NCBI RefSeq assembly: GCF_004827385.1
Contig: NZ_SRXN01000018.1
Location: 1-64,000, forward strand
Reading direction: 5' to 3'
Source: Ensifer sp. MPMI2T
GTDB lineage: Bacteria > Pseudomonadota > Alphaproteobacteria > Rhizobiales > Rhizobiaceae
Length of the DNA stretch: 64,000 bases
In this document: positions 18,292 through 26,687 of the stretch, in pieces
Numbering within the stretch: position 1 is the first letter of the stretch
Layout of the letters: each line of letters begins with the position of its first letter
The notes under the pieces: generated by a model
The model's database searches: none
What the model saw: only the letters and a program-made list of their open reading frames with translations
Told to the model about the DNA's origin: nothing
Translations under genes and position numbers: made by a program

Positions 18292-18567
18292 ATGGAGGAC
18301 TCACAAGCGATTTCCCGGCCCCGGCAAACTTCCGACTACCCGGGACGCCAGACAGACTGCATTGCAGCGCTGAGGCCAGCCGTCTCCGATCTGGCCGCAA
18401 GCTCGCAAGACAGCATTGTTGCGGCAATCGGCGGAGAGATGACTGACGACTTGCTCGCGCTCGCCCATAGAGCGGAAGAGGCGGGCTGGAGCTTCGATGA
18501 GGCATCGGCGGCGATTGAAACGCTTGCCCGGGAATATGAGGGTGCCAAGGGCGCGATCTTCGACTGA
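18292..18567 (+). CDS. Hypothetical small acidic protein
   Basis: A 91-residue frame starting at ATG 18292, four bases after GGAGAGAG; a nearby in-frame ATG at 18280 has no such site. The C-terminal half (MTDDLLALAHRAEEAGWSFD, EASAAIETLAREYEGAKGAI) is a plausible helical acidic segment. I do not recognise a family. It lies 80 bases after the catalase gene in the same direction and may be co-expressed. Confidence 0.55.
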   Translation: MEDSQAISRPRQTSDYPGRQTDCIAALRPAVSDLAASSQDSIVAAIGGEMTDDLLALAHRAEEAGWSFDEASAAIETLAREYEGAKGAIFD

Positions 18568-18662
18568 GCCGGGCCGAATTTGCGGTAACTGCTTGTCGGG
18601 CATTGCCGCTGATCCTGCTCGGCATCGCCGACGCGAATGCGCTCGGGATCGGCGCTCACTAC

Positions 18663-18722
18663 CGCGCCGCCCGTCTTATCAGACGCGCAAAGAACGCTGC
18701 AGCGCTTTGAATTGCTGTGTGC
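18663..18722. repeat. RIME-like element, partial, inverted
   Basis: CGCGCCGCCCGTCTTATCAG, ACGCGCAAAG and AACGCTGCAGCG are followed by CTTTGAATTGCTGTGTGCTG. This is the complement of the second palindrome plus the CAATTCAA joiner seen at 4743-4798. It lies between the small gene and the convergent AI-2E permease gene. Confidence 0.65.
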
Positions 18723-18747
18723 TGCCCGCCCGCGAAAGCGCGGGTTG

Positions 18748-19848
18748 TCACTTTAGATCTCGGTCCGCGCCGTCCTCTATCGCTTGTTCGTCCGTCAGCG
18801 TCGGAAACACCGACCATGCCGCCAGGAACAGCGCGGCGATCACCGGGCCGATGACAAAACCGTTCGGACCGAACGCGGCGATGCCTCCGAGCGTCGAGAT
18901 CAGCACCAGGTAGTCGGGGATCCTGGTCTCCTTGCCGATGAGAATCGGCCGCAGCAGGTTGTCCACGAGCCCAATCACCAGCATTCCGTAGACGAGCAGC
19001 ACGACGCCTTGCCATACCGCCCCTGATGTCAGCAGGTAGATCGCAATGGGCCCCCACACAAGACTGGTCCCCACCACCGGCAGAAGTGCGAAAATGACCA
19101 TCACCGTGCCCCACAGCACCGGGGCCCTAACGTCGAGCATCCAAAGCATCAGGGCACCAAGCGTCCCCTGCACAAGCGCCACGACGATACTGCCTTTGAC
19201 AATGGCGTTGATTGTCAGCGCGAAGCGGCTGAACAGCGCCTGGCGGAGCCCGCCACTGAGTGGCAGTGCTTCGCCGACCGCCCGCAACAGCTCGCGCCCA
19301 TCACGCAGCAGGAAAAAGAGCAGGTAGAGCATCACAAAAAAACTTGCGAGGAGGTGGAAGGTCGACTGTCCGATGTTGATCGCTTTACCCGCCGCGAACT
19401 GACCGCTTTCCACAAGTGCGTTCAGCAACCGCGCGCGCAGCGCAGCGGCATCCGGCAGTTCTATGCGGTTGAGTAGGCCGTTCAGCCAGTCTGGCAACAT
19501 GTCGCGTAGCGCCTGGACGTCAATATCGAAAACGATCTGGCCCGCCGCTATGCCCTGATAAACGGAAACCGCCTCGCGGAACACGAGGTTCGCGATGAGC
19601 AGAAAGGGCAGGATCACCATCACCAACACGATCACCAAAGTGATGAGCGCAGCGATGTTGCGCCGGCCAGGAATATGCCGAAGGATGCCGCGGTTTAGGG
19701 GCGCGAACAGCACGGCGAGTACGATCGCCCAGAGGATAGCTCCGGAAAATGACCAAAGCACCGACACAAAGGCCAGCGATACCACGGCGGTCAGTAAGAT
19801 GAAGGTTTTGTATTGGAGTTGCTGCACGGCCCAGCGTTCCGATTGCAC
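18748..19848 (-). CDS. AI-2E transporter family permease
   Basis: A 366-residue membrane protein of the TqsA/PerM/YdiK family, with about seven helices: a pair near the N-terminus (FILLTAVVSLAFVSVLWSFS), one in VLVMVILPFLLIANLVFREA, and a cluster from 150 to 340. The family signature PVVGTSLVWGPIAIYLLTSG, then LVIGLVDNLLRPILIGKETR, then GGIAAFGPNGFVIGPVIAAL is complete. Members export AI-2 or act as Na+/H+ antiporters; the name does not prove quorum-signal transport. It is monocistronic, and the start at 19848 is not supported by a strong ribosome binding site. Confidence 0.85.
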   Translation of the reverse strand: MQSERWAVQQLQYKTFILLTAVVSLAFVSVLWSFSGAILWAIVLAVLFAPLNRGILRHIPGRRNIAALITLVIVLVMVILPFLLIANLVFREAVSVYQGIAAGQIVFDIDVQALRDMLPDWLNGLLNRIELPDAAALRARLLNALVESGQFAAGKAINIGQSTFHLLASFFVMLYLLFFLLRDGRELLRAVGEALPLSGGLRQALFSRFALTINAIVKGSIVVALVQGTLGALMLWMLDVRAPVLWGTVMVIFALLPVVGTSLVWGPIAIYLLTSGAVWQGVVLLVYGMLVIGLVDNLLRPILIGKETRIPDYLVLISTLGGIAAFGPNGFVIGPVIAALFLAAWSVFPTLTDEQAIEDGADRDLK

Positions 19849-20056
19849 CTGTACTATGGACTGTTTTGACAGCTAAATCCTGGAATGCAACGGGTTGGAG
19901 ATGCCGGCCCGGTGAAGCATGCCAGCACACAGCCGTGCGCGGGAGGCCCTTGGCGCCCGTCGAGGGTCGGGTCTTCGGGTGGTCGGGACCTTGCCTTGTT
20001 ATGCCCGCTCGCCCGCGTCGATGGCCAGAAACCCGTCTCTTTTATACCTCTGTGCA

Positions 20057-20800
20057 TCAGTCTTGTTCCTTGGAGAGATCGATCTCCAGTTCTGCGACGA
20101 GCGGTAGATGATCGGAGGCGACGCGCGCCAGGGCGGTATTGTGCACCTCGCAACGCGCCACGTCTATTTCTTCACCGACGAAGACATGGTCTATCCTCAA
20201 GAGAGGCAATCTCGAGGGGAAGGTCGGTCGCGGCTTCGCATCCGTCTGCAGCTGCGCATCTCTAAGCTGTCGGGCCACGAGCTTGTAGGCCGCCGAGCGA
20301 GGCGTCGCGTTGAGGTCGCCCGCCAGGACCACGGGCGCCTCCCGGTGATCTATGCCGCCGAGCCAGCCTGGTCCCAAAAGCGTCGTTGCCTGGCGCACGC
20401 GGTCGGAACCGCGCAGTCCGAGGTGCGTAACGACGATTTGAAGGTTGATGTCGGCCAGATCGACTTCCACCCACAGCGCCCCTCGGGACTCTCCGATGGA
20501 CGGCAGGGCGCCGGCCTTGACCAAGCGCATGGGCAATGCGGTCAAGACCGCATCTCCATACTTTTCGTCCTTCAGGTGGAGAGCCGGATGAAATTGCGCC
20601 TCCATCTGCAGATGCGCGGCAATCATGTGCGCCTGGTCAATTCCGCCGCTGCGCGCGCGGCCGACATCCACTTCTTGCAAGGCGATGATATCCGGCCGGC
20701 ATTCGCTGATTACGGCAGCGATGCGGGCGGGGTCGAGCTTGCGGTCGGTGCCGAAGCAACTGTGCACGTTATAGGTGAGGAAGCGTATCCGCCGTCGCAT
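20057..20800 (-). CDS. Endonuclease/exonuclease/phosphatase family protein (YbhP-like)
   Basis: A 247-residue EEP-fold hydrolase. Motifs in order: LTYNVHSCFG (Asn), IIALQEVD (metal Glu), THLGLRG, VVLAGDLNATP (Asp-x-Asn), RIDHVFV and ASDHLPLVAEL (catalytic Asp-His). The frame is open to 20902, but ATG 20800 gives the usual family N-terminus (MRRRIRFLTYNVH) and lies about 24 bases after the predicted start site. Together with the YbhN-like and phospholipase D genes it matches the E. coli ybhP-ybhO-ybhN set, which points to a phospholipid rather than a DNA substrate; that is inference from context. Confidence 0.82.
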   Translation of the reverse strand: MRRRIRFLTYNVHSCFGTDRKLDPARIAAVISECRPDIIALQEVDVGRARSGGIDQAHMIAAHLQMEAQFHPALHLKDEKYGDAVLTALPMRLVKAGALPSIGESRGALWVEVDLADINLQIVVTHLGLRGSDRVRQATTLLGPGWLGGIDHREAPVVLAGDLNATPRSAAYKLVARQLRDAQLQTDAKPRPTFPSRLPLLRIDHVFVGEEIDVARCEVHNTALARVASDHLPLVAELEIDLSKEQD

Positions 20801-20828
20801 GATCTCATTTCGGTGGTCTCGCATTTTT

Positions 20829-20854
20829 GGAACACGCGGGAGCTGCTTTTCGTT
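20829..20854 (+). promoter_or_regulatory. EcfG/RpoE2-type promoter, exact match
   Basis: GGAAC (20829-20833), a 17-base spacer and CGTT (20851-20854) match the consensus I recall without mismatch. The expected start near 20861 is 20 bases before ATG 20881 of the YbhN-like gene. Confidence 0.65.
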
Positions 20855-20856
20855 CC
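20831..20856 (-). promoter_or_regulatory. Overlapping divergent EcfG/RpoE2-type promoter
   Basis: The complement of the preceding site reads GGAAC (20852-20856), 17 bases, TGTT (20831-20834), one mismatch, with an expected start near 20824 and the phosphatase ATG at 20800. Both directions therefore share the same 28 bases. Confidence 0.5.
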
Positions 20857-20880
20857 GGTGGAGGTGTAGGAACAGCACGA

Positions 20881-21822
20881 ATGGCCATGAGGCTTTTTGC
20901 AAGATTGATTGTCGTTGCCGCCATCATTCTGGTGAGCTGGTTGATCTATGGAACGCTCAGCAAGTACAGCATGGGCGAGATCGCGACCTCGATCAGGCAG
21001 ATCCCTCCGGGACATCTGCTCACTGCTGTCGGCTTCGTCTTTCTATCTTATTTTTGTCTGACATTCTTCGATGCGCTGGCCGTGCGTTACGTCGGGCGAC
21101 AACTTGCCTACACACAAGTCGCGATCGCCTCGTTCACCAGCCTTGCGATCGGCCACAATGTCGGGGGCGCGGCTTTGAGCAGCGGGGCCATCCGGTATCG
21201 GTTCTATTCGCGCTGGGGGCTGAATGCCGAAGAGGTCGCAAAGATCATTCTCTTCTGCGGAGTCACCGTCGGCCTGGGTCTTATCACATTGGCCGGTCTT
21301 TGTTGTCTGATCATGCCGGCGGGCGCCGCGCGGATCATCGGATTGTCGCAAACCGGTGTCCTCATCTTCGGCGCGACCTGCATCGCCGTCTCGAGCGGTT
21401 ATGTGATTCTTGCGTACTTCCTCAAAGGATCGGTTCGGGTATTTCGCTGGAGGTTCGAAATGCCGTCGGTACCGATCGCGGTCTGCCAGCTAATCGTTGG
21501 CACGGCCAATTTCCTCTGTGTTAGTGCGTGTCTGCACCAGTTGCTGCTCGCCTTCGGAAATCCAAGCTTCTTCGATACAGCGACAGCATATGTAAGCGCC
21601 AATGCCGCCGCACTCGTCAGCCATGTTCCAGGAGGTCTTGGTGTGATCGAGGCAACGGTAGTATTCCTGCTTGGCAGTTCCGCGAGCATCGGCGCTTTGA
21701 TAGCCTTTCGGGCGATCTATTTCTTCCTGCCGCTGCCGCTCGGGTTGATTTCGCTTTCGATTGCCGAGTTCGTCGTTCATCGAGACGACGGAAGAAACCT
21801 GGCCAGAAAGGCGAAGACCTGA
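20881..21822 (+). CDS. YbhN/LPG-synthase-like membrane protein
   Basis: A 313-residue membrane protein of the UPF0104/lysylphosphatidylglycerol synthase transmembrane family. There are seven to eight helices: LIVVAAIILVSWLIYG at the N-terminus, HLLTAVGFVFLSYFCLTFFD, then IGHNVGGAALSSGAIRYRFY, the conserved loop of the family. It also has NAAALVSHVPGGLGVIEATV. No catalytic aminoacyl-transfer domain is attached, so it does not make LPG itself. The 3' end overlaps the convergent phospholipase D gene by 46 bases. TAGGAA lies eight bases before the chosen ATG; 20887 is an alternative. Confidence 0.83.
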   Translation: MAMRLFARLIVVAAIILVSWLIYGTLSKYSMGEIATSIRQIPPGHLLTAVGFVFLSYFCLTFFDALAVRYVGRQLAYTQVAIASFTSLAIGHNVGGAALSSGAIRYRFYSRWGLNAEEVAKIILFCGVTVGLGLITLAGLCCLIMPAGAARIIGLSQTGVLIFGATCIAVSSGYVILAYFLKGSVRVFRWRFEMPSVPIAVCQLIVGTANFLCVSACLHQLLLAFGNPSFFDTATAYVSANAAALVSHVPGGLGVIEATVVFLLGSSASIGALIAFRAIYFFLPLPLGLISLSIAEFVVHRDDGRNLARKAKT

Positions 21823-23336
21823 CCTCCCCAGCGTCTAATCAATTTATGCGTGCGGTAGAACGGTCGTATCGGCCTGCGCGGATCGACAAGGCCTGTGCCC
21901 CAGACGAGGTTGGTCGCCCCACCGTTGTCAACGCCATCGAAGGTCCGTATGCCGCGGCGGCAGGTGTTTAATCTATCGAGGGCAGCGACCAGAGAGCCAG
22001 TGTCCCTTAACGCGCTCTCGACTTCGCTCGCGTCGACGTCGAGATGTTCCGCCAAAAGGCCGTTGCGAACACTTACGATTGCGGCACCTTGTTCTTCGTT
22101 CGCGGCTTCCACCGCGACGTCGCATTCCGTGTCGAGGCTTTCGGAGCGGTGATTGAAATTTGACGAGCCGACGCGGAGAAACCGGTCGTCGATCGCGACC
22201 ACCTTGGAATGGATCAAGACCTCCTGTTCGGACCCATCGCCCGCAGGCACGACGGGGTAGCCAACCCGCAGCCTGTGATAACGGTCAGCCTGCTTCAGCC
22301 GTCGGATGAGGCGGTCGCGATTTCCCCCCATGATAACGTTCTCGAGGAAGCCACGCGAACTGCGGGTGGTGACAATGACAATTTCCGGACCGTCCGGCTC
22401 CTTCAGTCGTCGGCAAAGCAACGCGCCGATCTTCCGCGAGGCAAAATATTGGTTCTCGGTATAGATGTGGCGCCGCGCGCTGCGTAGAGCGTCGAGCGTA
22501 AGGCGCAGCGCTTCTCGCCGGCCTCTTCCTCTGCTGATCGCTGGCTCGGTGCGTGCGATCGCAACCGAGCAGTTCGTCAGGACCGGGACGGTGCCGGCGG
22601 GCCACGCAACGCTCGTTGCGCGTGGCGCTGCAATGTCATCGCCGGTCGACGCCTTCCAACGGGAGCGGCAGAGGTCTCCAATCGCGCGGCTGGCCTCCCC
22701 ATCAAACACCACCTGGATATCATGCACCGGACCGTAGGATTGGCCATCGGGATCGCGGCGGACCTCATTGTCGGCCAGGTGATCCGGCGTATCCCAGCGC
22801 CGCGCAGTCAGGTCGATGCCACCGACGAAAGCGATGCCGTCGTCGATGGAGATGAGCTTCTGGTGATGCGAACCGCGGAGCGCGCGATGGCTCGCGAAGC
22901 GGAGCTCGATCTGTGAATCGGCAGCCCATTTCTGCTTGCGAAACAGCCGCAGCGACTTTCCAGAATAGATAGGCCCCATCGCCCAAACGAGAATGCGGAT
23001 CTTAAGGTTCGGCTTTTGCGCGGCCAAGCGCTCCAGCAGATTGCCGAGCGATTCCGCATCCGGATCGTCTGGGCGCAATTTGATGCGCGGATCAAAATCC
23101 CATCCGGTTATCCAGATCTGCTCTTCCGCCTCCTCGAACGTGCGTTTGAGACAAGCGTAATAGGCGGCGGCATCGATGAGAAAGGATAGGTGCTTTGTCG
23201 GCACGCTGCGCCAGACATTTTCCGCCTCCCTGACAATTGGTCGGCGCGCCCGACCCTCACCCTCTCGGTCAGTTGTCCGTCCGCTAAATACTTTCTTCCA
23301 AACCAAATTTTTGCATCCCGTCGGTGGCGACTGCAA
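21777..23336 (-). CDS. Phospholipase D/cardiolipin synthase-like protein
   Basis: About 519 residues with two HKD half-sites: HHQKLISIDDGIAFVGGIDL and HSKVVAIDDRFLRVGSSNFN. Both keep the His, Lys and Asp of the phosphatidyl-enzyme mechanism, and GG/GSSN follow as usual. No transmembrane helix is evident. By synteny with ybhO (clsB) it may make cardiolipin or another phosphatidyl-transfer product; the linker and length also fit secreted or plant-type bacterial PLDs. The start is uncertain: the frame opens with TTG at 23336, there is no ATG before the first domain, and conserved sequence begins near residue 45 (a GTG is there). Confidence 0.8.
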   Translation of the reverse strand: MQSPPTGCKNLVWKKVFSGRTTDREGEGRARRPIVREAENVWRSVPTKHLSFLIDAAAYYACLKRTFEEAEEQIWITGWDFDPRIKLRPDDPDAESLGNLLERLAAQKPNLKIRILVWAMGPIYSGKSLRLFRKQKWAADSQIELRFASHRALRGSHHQKLISIDDGIAFVGGIDLTARRWDTPDHLADNEVRRDPDGQSYGPVHDIQVVFDGEASRAIGDLCRSRWKASTGDDIAAPRATSVAWPAGTVPVLTNCSVAIARTEPAISRGRGRREALRLTLDALRSARRHIYTENQYFASRKIGALLCRRLKEPDGPEIVIVTTRSSRGFLENVIMGGNRDRLIRRLKQADRYHRLRVGYPVVPAGDGSEQEVLIHSKVVAIDDRFLRVGSSNFNHRSESLDTECDVAVEAANEEQGAAIVSVRNGLLAEHLDVDASEVESALRDTGSLVAALDRLNTCRRGIRTFDGVDNGGATNLVWGTGLVDPRRPIRPFYRTHKLIRRWGGQVFAFLARFLPSSR

Positions 23337-23703
23337 AATGAATTGATTTCAACCGCGATTTGTTCCTGCAGCAGCGGAACAAGGCGAGGGGCCAGACGGA
23401 TGCGAGGTCCCCCAGCGCACGGGAGAGACTATCGGGCGCTACCTCCTCCGGGACCTCGCGCGCCTACGGGGGCCATTGGGGGGTCACTCTTGGTAGGCGC
23501 TCAATGCGCAAAACTGGCACGAGGAGGGTATTCGTCAATGGAGATAAGACCTTTGGCACCCCGTGCTGGGACTTTGGTCCGTGGTTTGGAACGTCGAGTT
23601 CGCGTCCCTCACGGCCTCTTCCATGCGTTTTGCCGATGGCATCACTGCCACCAAGCGGCATCACTGCCACCAAGCGCGAGTGACAGGAACAGAATGTCGT
23701 CTA
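23337..23703. other. Gene-free spacer with tandem repeat
   Basis: Between the phospholipase D start and the RIME-like copy at 23704 no frame looks coding: several overlapping frames of up to 107 codons have poor composition and no ribosome binding site. The only structure is a perfect 19-bp direct repeat, GCATCACTGCCACCAAGCG, at 23639-23657 and 23658-23676. Confidence 0.5.
23639..23676. repeat. 19-bp tandem direct repeat
   Basis: GCATCACTGCCACCAAGCG occurs twice in immediate succession with no mismatch. Two units only; it may be a replication-slippage duplication. Confidence 0.8.
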
Positions 23704-23801
23704 CTGCATGTCGCCTTTAAGGCGATTAAAGGACAAGAACATGCAGCAATTCAAAATGCTACAGCGTCCTTTGCGCGTCTGAAAGGCGCGTGGCGCTGTA
23801 G
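23704..23801. repeat. RIME-like element, full copy
   Basis: First palindrome CTGCATG ... CGCCTTTAAGGCGATTAAAGG ... CATGCAG with GCAATTCAAAATG as joiner, second palindrome CTACAGCGTCCTTTGCGCGT ... GGCGCTGTAG. Same orientation and order as the copy at 4696. Confidence 0.8.
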
Positions 23802-23891
23802 ATATTCGCCGCGCGTGAGCATTACCGGTTGAACATTGCCGCAGCCACAATGGCGACGGTGCCCCCATCTGCAGCAGGATGACGGACCGTT

Positions 23892-23916
23892 GGAACAAGC
23901 CATTTTCCCCGGCGTT
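23892..23916 (+). promoter_or_regulatory. EcfG/RpoE2-type promoter, exact match
   Basis: GGAAC (23892-23896), 16-base spacer, CGTT (23913-23916), no mismatch. The start site would be near 23923, which excludes ATG 23879 as start of the YihY gene and supports ATG 23966. Confidence 0.65.
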
Positions 23917-23965
23917 GCTAATGCGTGCGGCGCGAAGCCGATTCGAGAAGTCAGCGACACCGGTC

Positions 23966-24958
23966 ATGACTGCGAAGGAAATGGATCTCGTCGAAAAACT
24001 GCAGGCTACGGAGCCGGGGCGGGGCCGGGACGCCGCGACACCGGGAGAAATACCCGCGAAAGGGATGCGGGACGTCTTCTGGCGAGTGGTAGCCGAAATC
24101 TCCGAAGAGCGGATAGTTCTGATCGCGGCCGGCGTGACCTTTTATCTGCTATTGGCGCTATTTCCGGCGCTGGCTGCACTGGTCTCGATCTACGGACTTG
24201 TCGCGGAGCCATCATCAATCGGCACGCATATGGGCGTTCTTAAGGTGCTGTTGCCGCCCGGATCCTACGATCTGATCATGGATCAGTTGAAGTCGCTGAC
24301 AACTCAGAGGACGTCTACGCTCGGTATCGGCTTCCTGGCGGGCCTGTTCGTTTCCTTGTGGAGCGCGGCCAATGGTATGGCGGCGCTCTTCGACGCAATG
24401 AACGTCGCATATGGAGAACGGGAAAAGAGAGGTTTTTTGGCGAGAACCCTCTTGTGTCTTGCGTTCACCTTCGCCGCCCTGCTGTTCGTCGTCGCCCTGA
24501 TCGTTGCGATTGGCGTCGTGCCGGCTGTGCTGGCCTATCTGTGGCTCGATCGCTGGGTAGAGAACTTGACCAAGGTGGCGAGGTGGCCCGCCATTCTGCT
24601 TCTTGCTACGATCGGTACGATTCTCATCTATCGTTTTGGTCCAAGCCGGGAACGGGCGAAACTCAGATGGCTGAACTGGGGCGCGGTGTTCAGCACATTG
24701 CTGTGGCTCGCTGCCTCCTGGATCTTTTCTTTCTACCTGGAGCACTTCGCCAACTACAACGCCACATATGGCGCTCTCGGCGTACTTATCGGTCTCATGA
24801 TGTGGGTCTGGATCTCGGTGATCATCCTGATCGTGGGCGCGCTCATCAATGCCGAGCTTGAGCACCAGACGACGGTGGACTCAACAACAGGCAAGCCACA
24901 ACCAATGGGCCAACGCGGCGCTCACGTGGCCGACACGCTCGGCAAAGCGGCTGATTGA
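23966..24958 (+). CDS. YihY/BrkB family inner-membrane protein
   Basis: A 330-residue member of the YihY/virulence-factor BrkB family, known from E. coli YihY (once misnamed RNase BN); the biochemical role is unsettled. Six helices begin with LIAAGVTFYLLLALFPALAA, a family signature, then LGIGFLAGLFVSLWSAANGM, LCLAFTFAALLFVVALIVAI, PAILLLATIGTILIYRFGPS, and the C-terminal NYNATYGALGVLIGLMMWVW, also diagnostic. I prefer ATG 23966 over 23879 because of the promoter position. It is probably a member of the general stress regulon. Confidence 0.83.
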   Translation: MTAKEMDLVEKLQATEPGRGRDAATPGEIPAKGMRDVFWRVVAEISEERIVLIAAGVTFYLLLALFPALAALVSIYGLVAEPSSIGTHMGVLKVLLPPGSYDLIMDQLKSLTTQRTSTLGIGFLAGLFVSLWSAANGMAALFDAMNVAYGEREKRGFLARTLLCLAFTFAALLFVVALIVAIGVVPAVLAYLWLDRWVENLTKVARWPAILLLATIGTILIYRFGPSRERAKLRWLNWGAVFSTLLWLAASWIFSFYLEHFANYNATYGALGVLIGLMMWVWISVIILIVGALINAELEHQTTVDSTTGKPQPMGQRGAHVADTLGKAAD

Positions 24959-25069
24959 GGGGGACGGCGCGGGGCCGCGGTACAAGTTGCCCCGACCGCC
25001 CAAAAGAGCCATCGGCGCCGGTTTCCGCCCACGCTGGCGTTATCTGACCGGCGACGAGAGCAGCAGCAC

Positions 25070-25498
25070 CTATGTGTGGAGGATTTCCACGACGGTGACA
25101 TCGAAGACCAGGTCCTGGCCGGCGAGGGGATGATTGCCGTCCACCGTCACTCGTTCGTCATCGACACCGGTCACGGTGAACGCCATCCGACGGCCGTCGG
25201 CGGTGGTTCCTTGGAGCTTGGTGCCGATCTCGACCCCGTCGGGAACCGCGGAACGCGGTACCGTCTGGACTTGGGCGTCATCATGGGGCCCATACGCCTC
25301 CTCAGCGGGAATGGCGACCGTGTTCATCTCGCCGATGGCCATGCCGCTAATCTCCCGGTCGAGCCCCGGAATGATCTGGCCTGCGCCCACCTGGAACTCA
25401 AGCGGCTCCCGACCCTGCGAGGATTCGACTGCCGTGCCGTCTGTCAGCTTGGCCGTATAGTGGATGCGAACGACGTCGCCGTTTTTGACTTCGGTCAT
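25070..25498 (-). CDS. FKBP-type peptidyl-prolyl isomerase, SlyD-like
   Basis: A 142-residue cytoplasmic proline isomerase and chaperone. The FKBP core appears as VVRIHYTAKLTDGTAVESSQ and IIPGLDREISGMAIGE, interrupted by an insert-in-flap region (EEAYGPHDDAQVQTVPRSAV) as in SlyD. The metal-binding His/Cys tail of E. coli SlyD is absent. The open frame runs to 25744, but ATG 25498 (MTEVKNGDVVRIHY) is the natural domain start and has AGAGGCAG before it. It converges with the YihY gene. Confidence 0.88.
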   Translation of the reverse strand: MTEVKNGDVVRIHYTAKLTDGTAVESSQGREPLEFQVGAGQIIPGLDREISGMAIGEMNTVAIPAEEAYGPHDDAQVQTVPRSAVPDGVEIGTKLQGTTADGRRMAFTVTGVDDERVTVDGNHPLAGQDLVFDVTVVEILHT

Positions 25499-25927
25499 AT
25501 CTGCCTCTCGATGGATGTTGGAGTGATGATTGCGGTCGTTTGGCGCGAGCCGCCCGCGCCACGACATGCCGGTCTCTCTGCCGACATCGCGAGAACTAGA
25601 GCGCGGACCGCAAATGTAAACCGCAGTTTTGCATGCGCTTGCCTCTCCGGTACGGTGACACCGGCCTTGGCAATATCTGCGATGCTTCGAATCGGATCCG
25701 TCACGCAGCAACGCTCCCGGTGCCACTCCAACTATTTGCTTCAAGTGGCGGCCGCAGACCCTGGTACCGATGCAGCTCTTCCATTCGGTAGCAATGGCAA
25801 TCGGAATCGTGTGTCTCTAAAGCGACTCGTTGCTCGAATTCAGCATCTATTGGCTGCTTTCGTGCGAAATTTTCCGTGAGCACCGGCAGAGGTATGGCTA
25901 CCATGGCCTCGTGTTTTGGGGGAATGA
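25499..25927. other. Divergent intergenic region
   Basis: 429 bases between the SlyD-like gene and the TPR lipoprotein gene. Short frames on both strands look non-coding. I see no palindromes or consensus promoters beyond an AT-richer stretch near 25790-25880. Confidence 0.4.
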
Positions 25928-26452
25928 ATGCTGGCACATCGAATTCGCTCACAACTTCGCTTTTCGCCATTGCTGTTGGCCGCGCTCATCGTGACCGGAT
26001 GCCAATCGGCGGCGTTCGACGAACTCGCGGCGTTCGGCGACAGCGCCAAGACCCTGGAGGACGATTCGGCCGTCGCCTTTTACAAAAACGATGAGTTGAT
26101 CACGACGGGCAAACTGCAGTTCAAGGAAAAGAACTACGGAAAATCCTACGCTATCTACAAACGGGCCGTAGCCGTCTTTCCGGAGGATCCGGCCGCTTGG
26201 CTCGGTTTCGCCGCCTCTGCCGATATGATTGGTCGATTCGACACCTCGGATCGAGCCTATCAGCAACTCTCGAAGATGATTGGCAACAGTCCGGTCTATT
26301 ACAACAATATCGGCTATTCCCATCTGCTTCGCGGCGACTTGCCGACCGCCCGCCGCTACTTCCTGAAGGCGTATGAACTCGACCCCAGCAATGAGACGAC
26401 GGCAAGAAACCTCGAGCTGATGAAAAACAGCGTTAGGTTCGCTCAGCGATGA
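25928..26452 (+). CDS. TPR lipoprotein, TadD-like
   Basis: A 174-residue exported lipoprotein: a basic N-terminus, a hydrophobic stretch and the lipobox LIVTGC (Cys 25). At least three tetratricopeptide repeats follow: GKLQFKEKNYGKSYAIYKRA, AAWLGFAASADMIGRFDTSD and VYYNNIGYSHLLRGDLPTAR. Tad pilus loci encode such a lipoprotein (TadD), which in other bacteria helps the secretin assemble in the outer membrane. The gene lies 2 kb from the secretin gene; I infer the TadD role from fold and position only. ATG 25928 follows GGGGGAA. Confidence 0.7.
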   Translation: MLAHRIRSQLRFSPLLLAALIVTGCQSAAFDELAAFGDSAKTLEDDSAVAFYKNDELITTGKLQFKEKNYGKSYAIYKRAVAVFPEDPAAWLGFAASADMIGRFDTSDRAYQQLSKMIGNSPVYYNNIGYSHLLRGDLPTARRYFLKAYELDPSNETTARNLELMKNSVRFAQR

Positions 26453-26458
26453 CATTGC

Positions 26459-26559
26459 CTACAGCGCTGCGCGTCCAATCGAACTCGCAAAGCTGTAGTA
26501 GTTTGGATTGCTGCAAGATTTTGACCTTCGATCCATTCCGATTTAAGGAATCATGCAGT
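26459..26559. repeat. RIME-like element, divergent copy, inverted
   Basis: CTACAGCGCTGCGCGTCC ... GCAAAGCTGTAG (26459-26499) is followed by a decayed TTAAATC palindrome (CCATTCCGATTTAAGGAATCATGCAG). The order of the two palindromes is reversed relative to 4696. Confidence 0.6.
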
Positions 26560-26687
26560 GGTCGCAGCGGCGTCTGCTTTAGCATTTGGCAGCTGCAAGC
26601 TTCGTATTTCGCAGCCACAGCGCGTAACCGTCGCCGTATCTGGAAGAGTGGCGCTGGCGAACGTAACAGGTTAAACGCGGAGGGCTG

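Noticed and set aside
23360..23683. Small hypothetical gene of 107 codons
   Set aside because: No ribosome binding site, odd composition, and it runs through the 19-bp tandem duplication; several other frames overlap it equally well.
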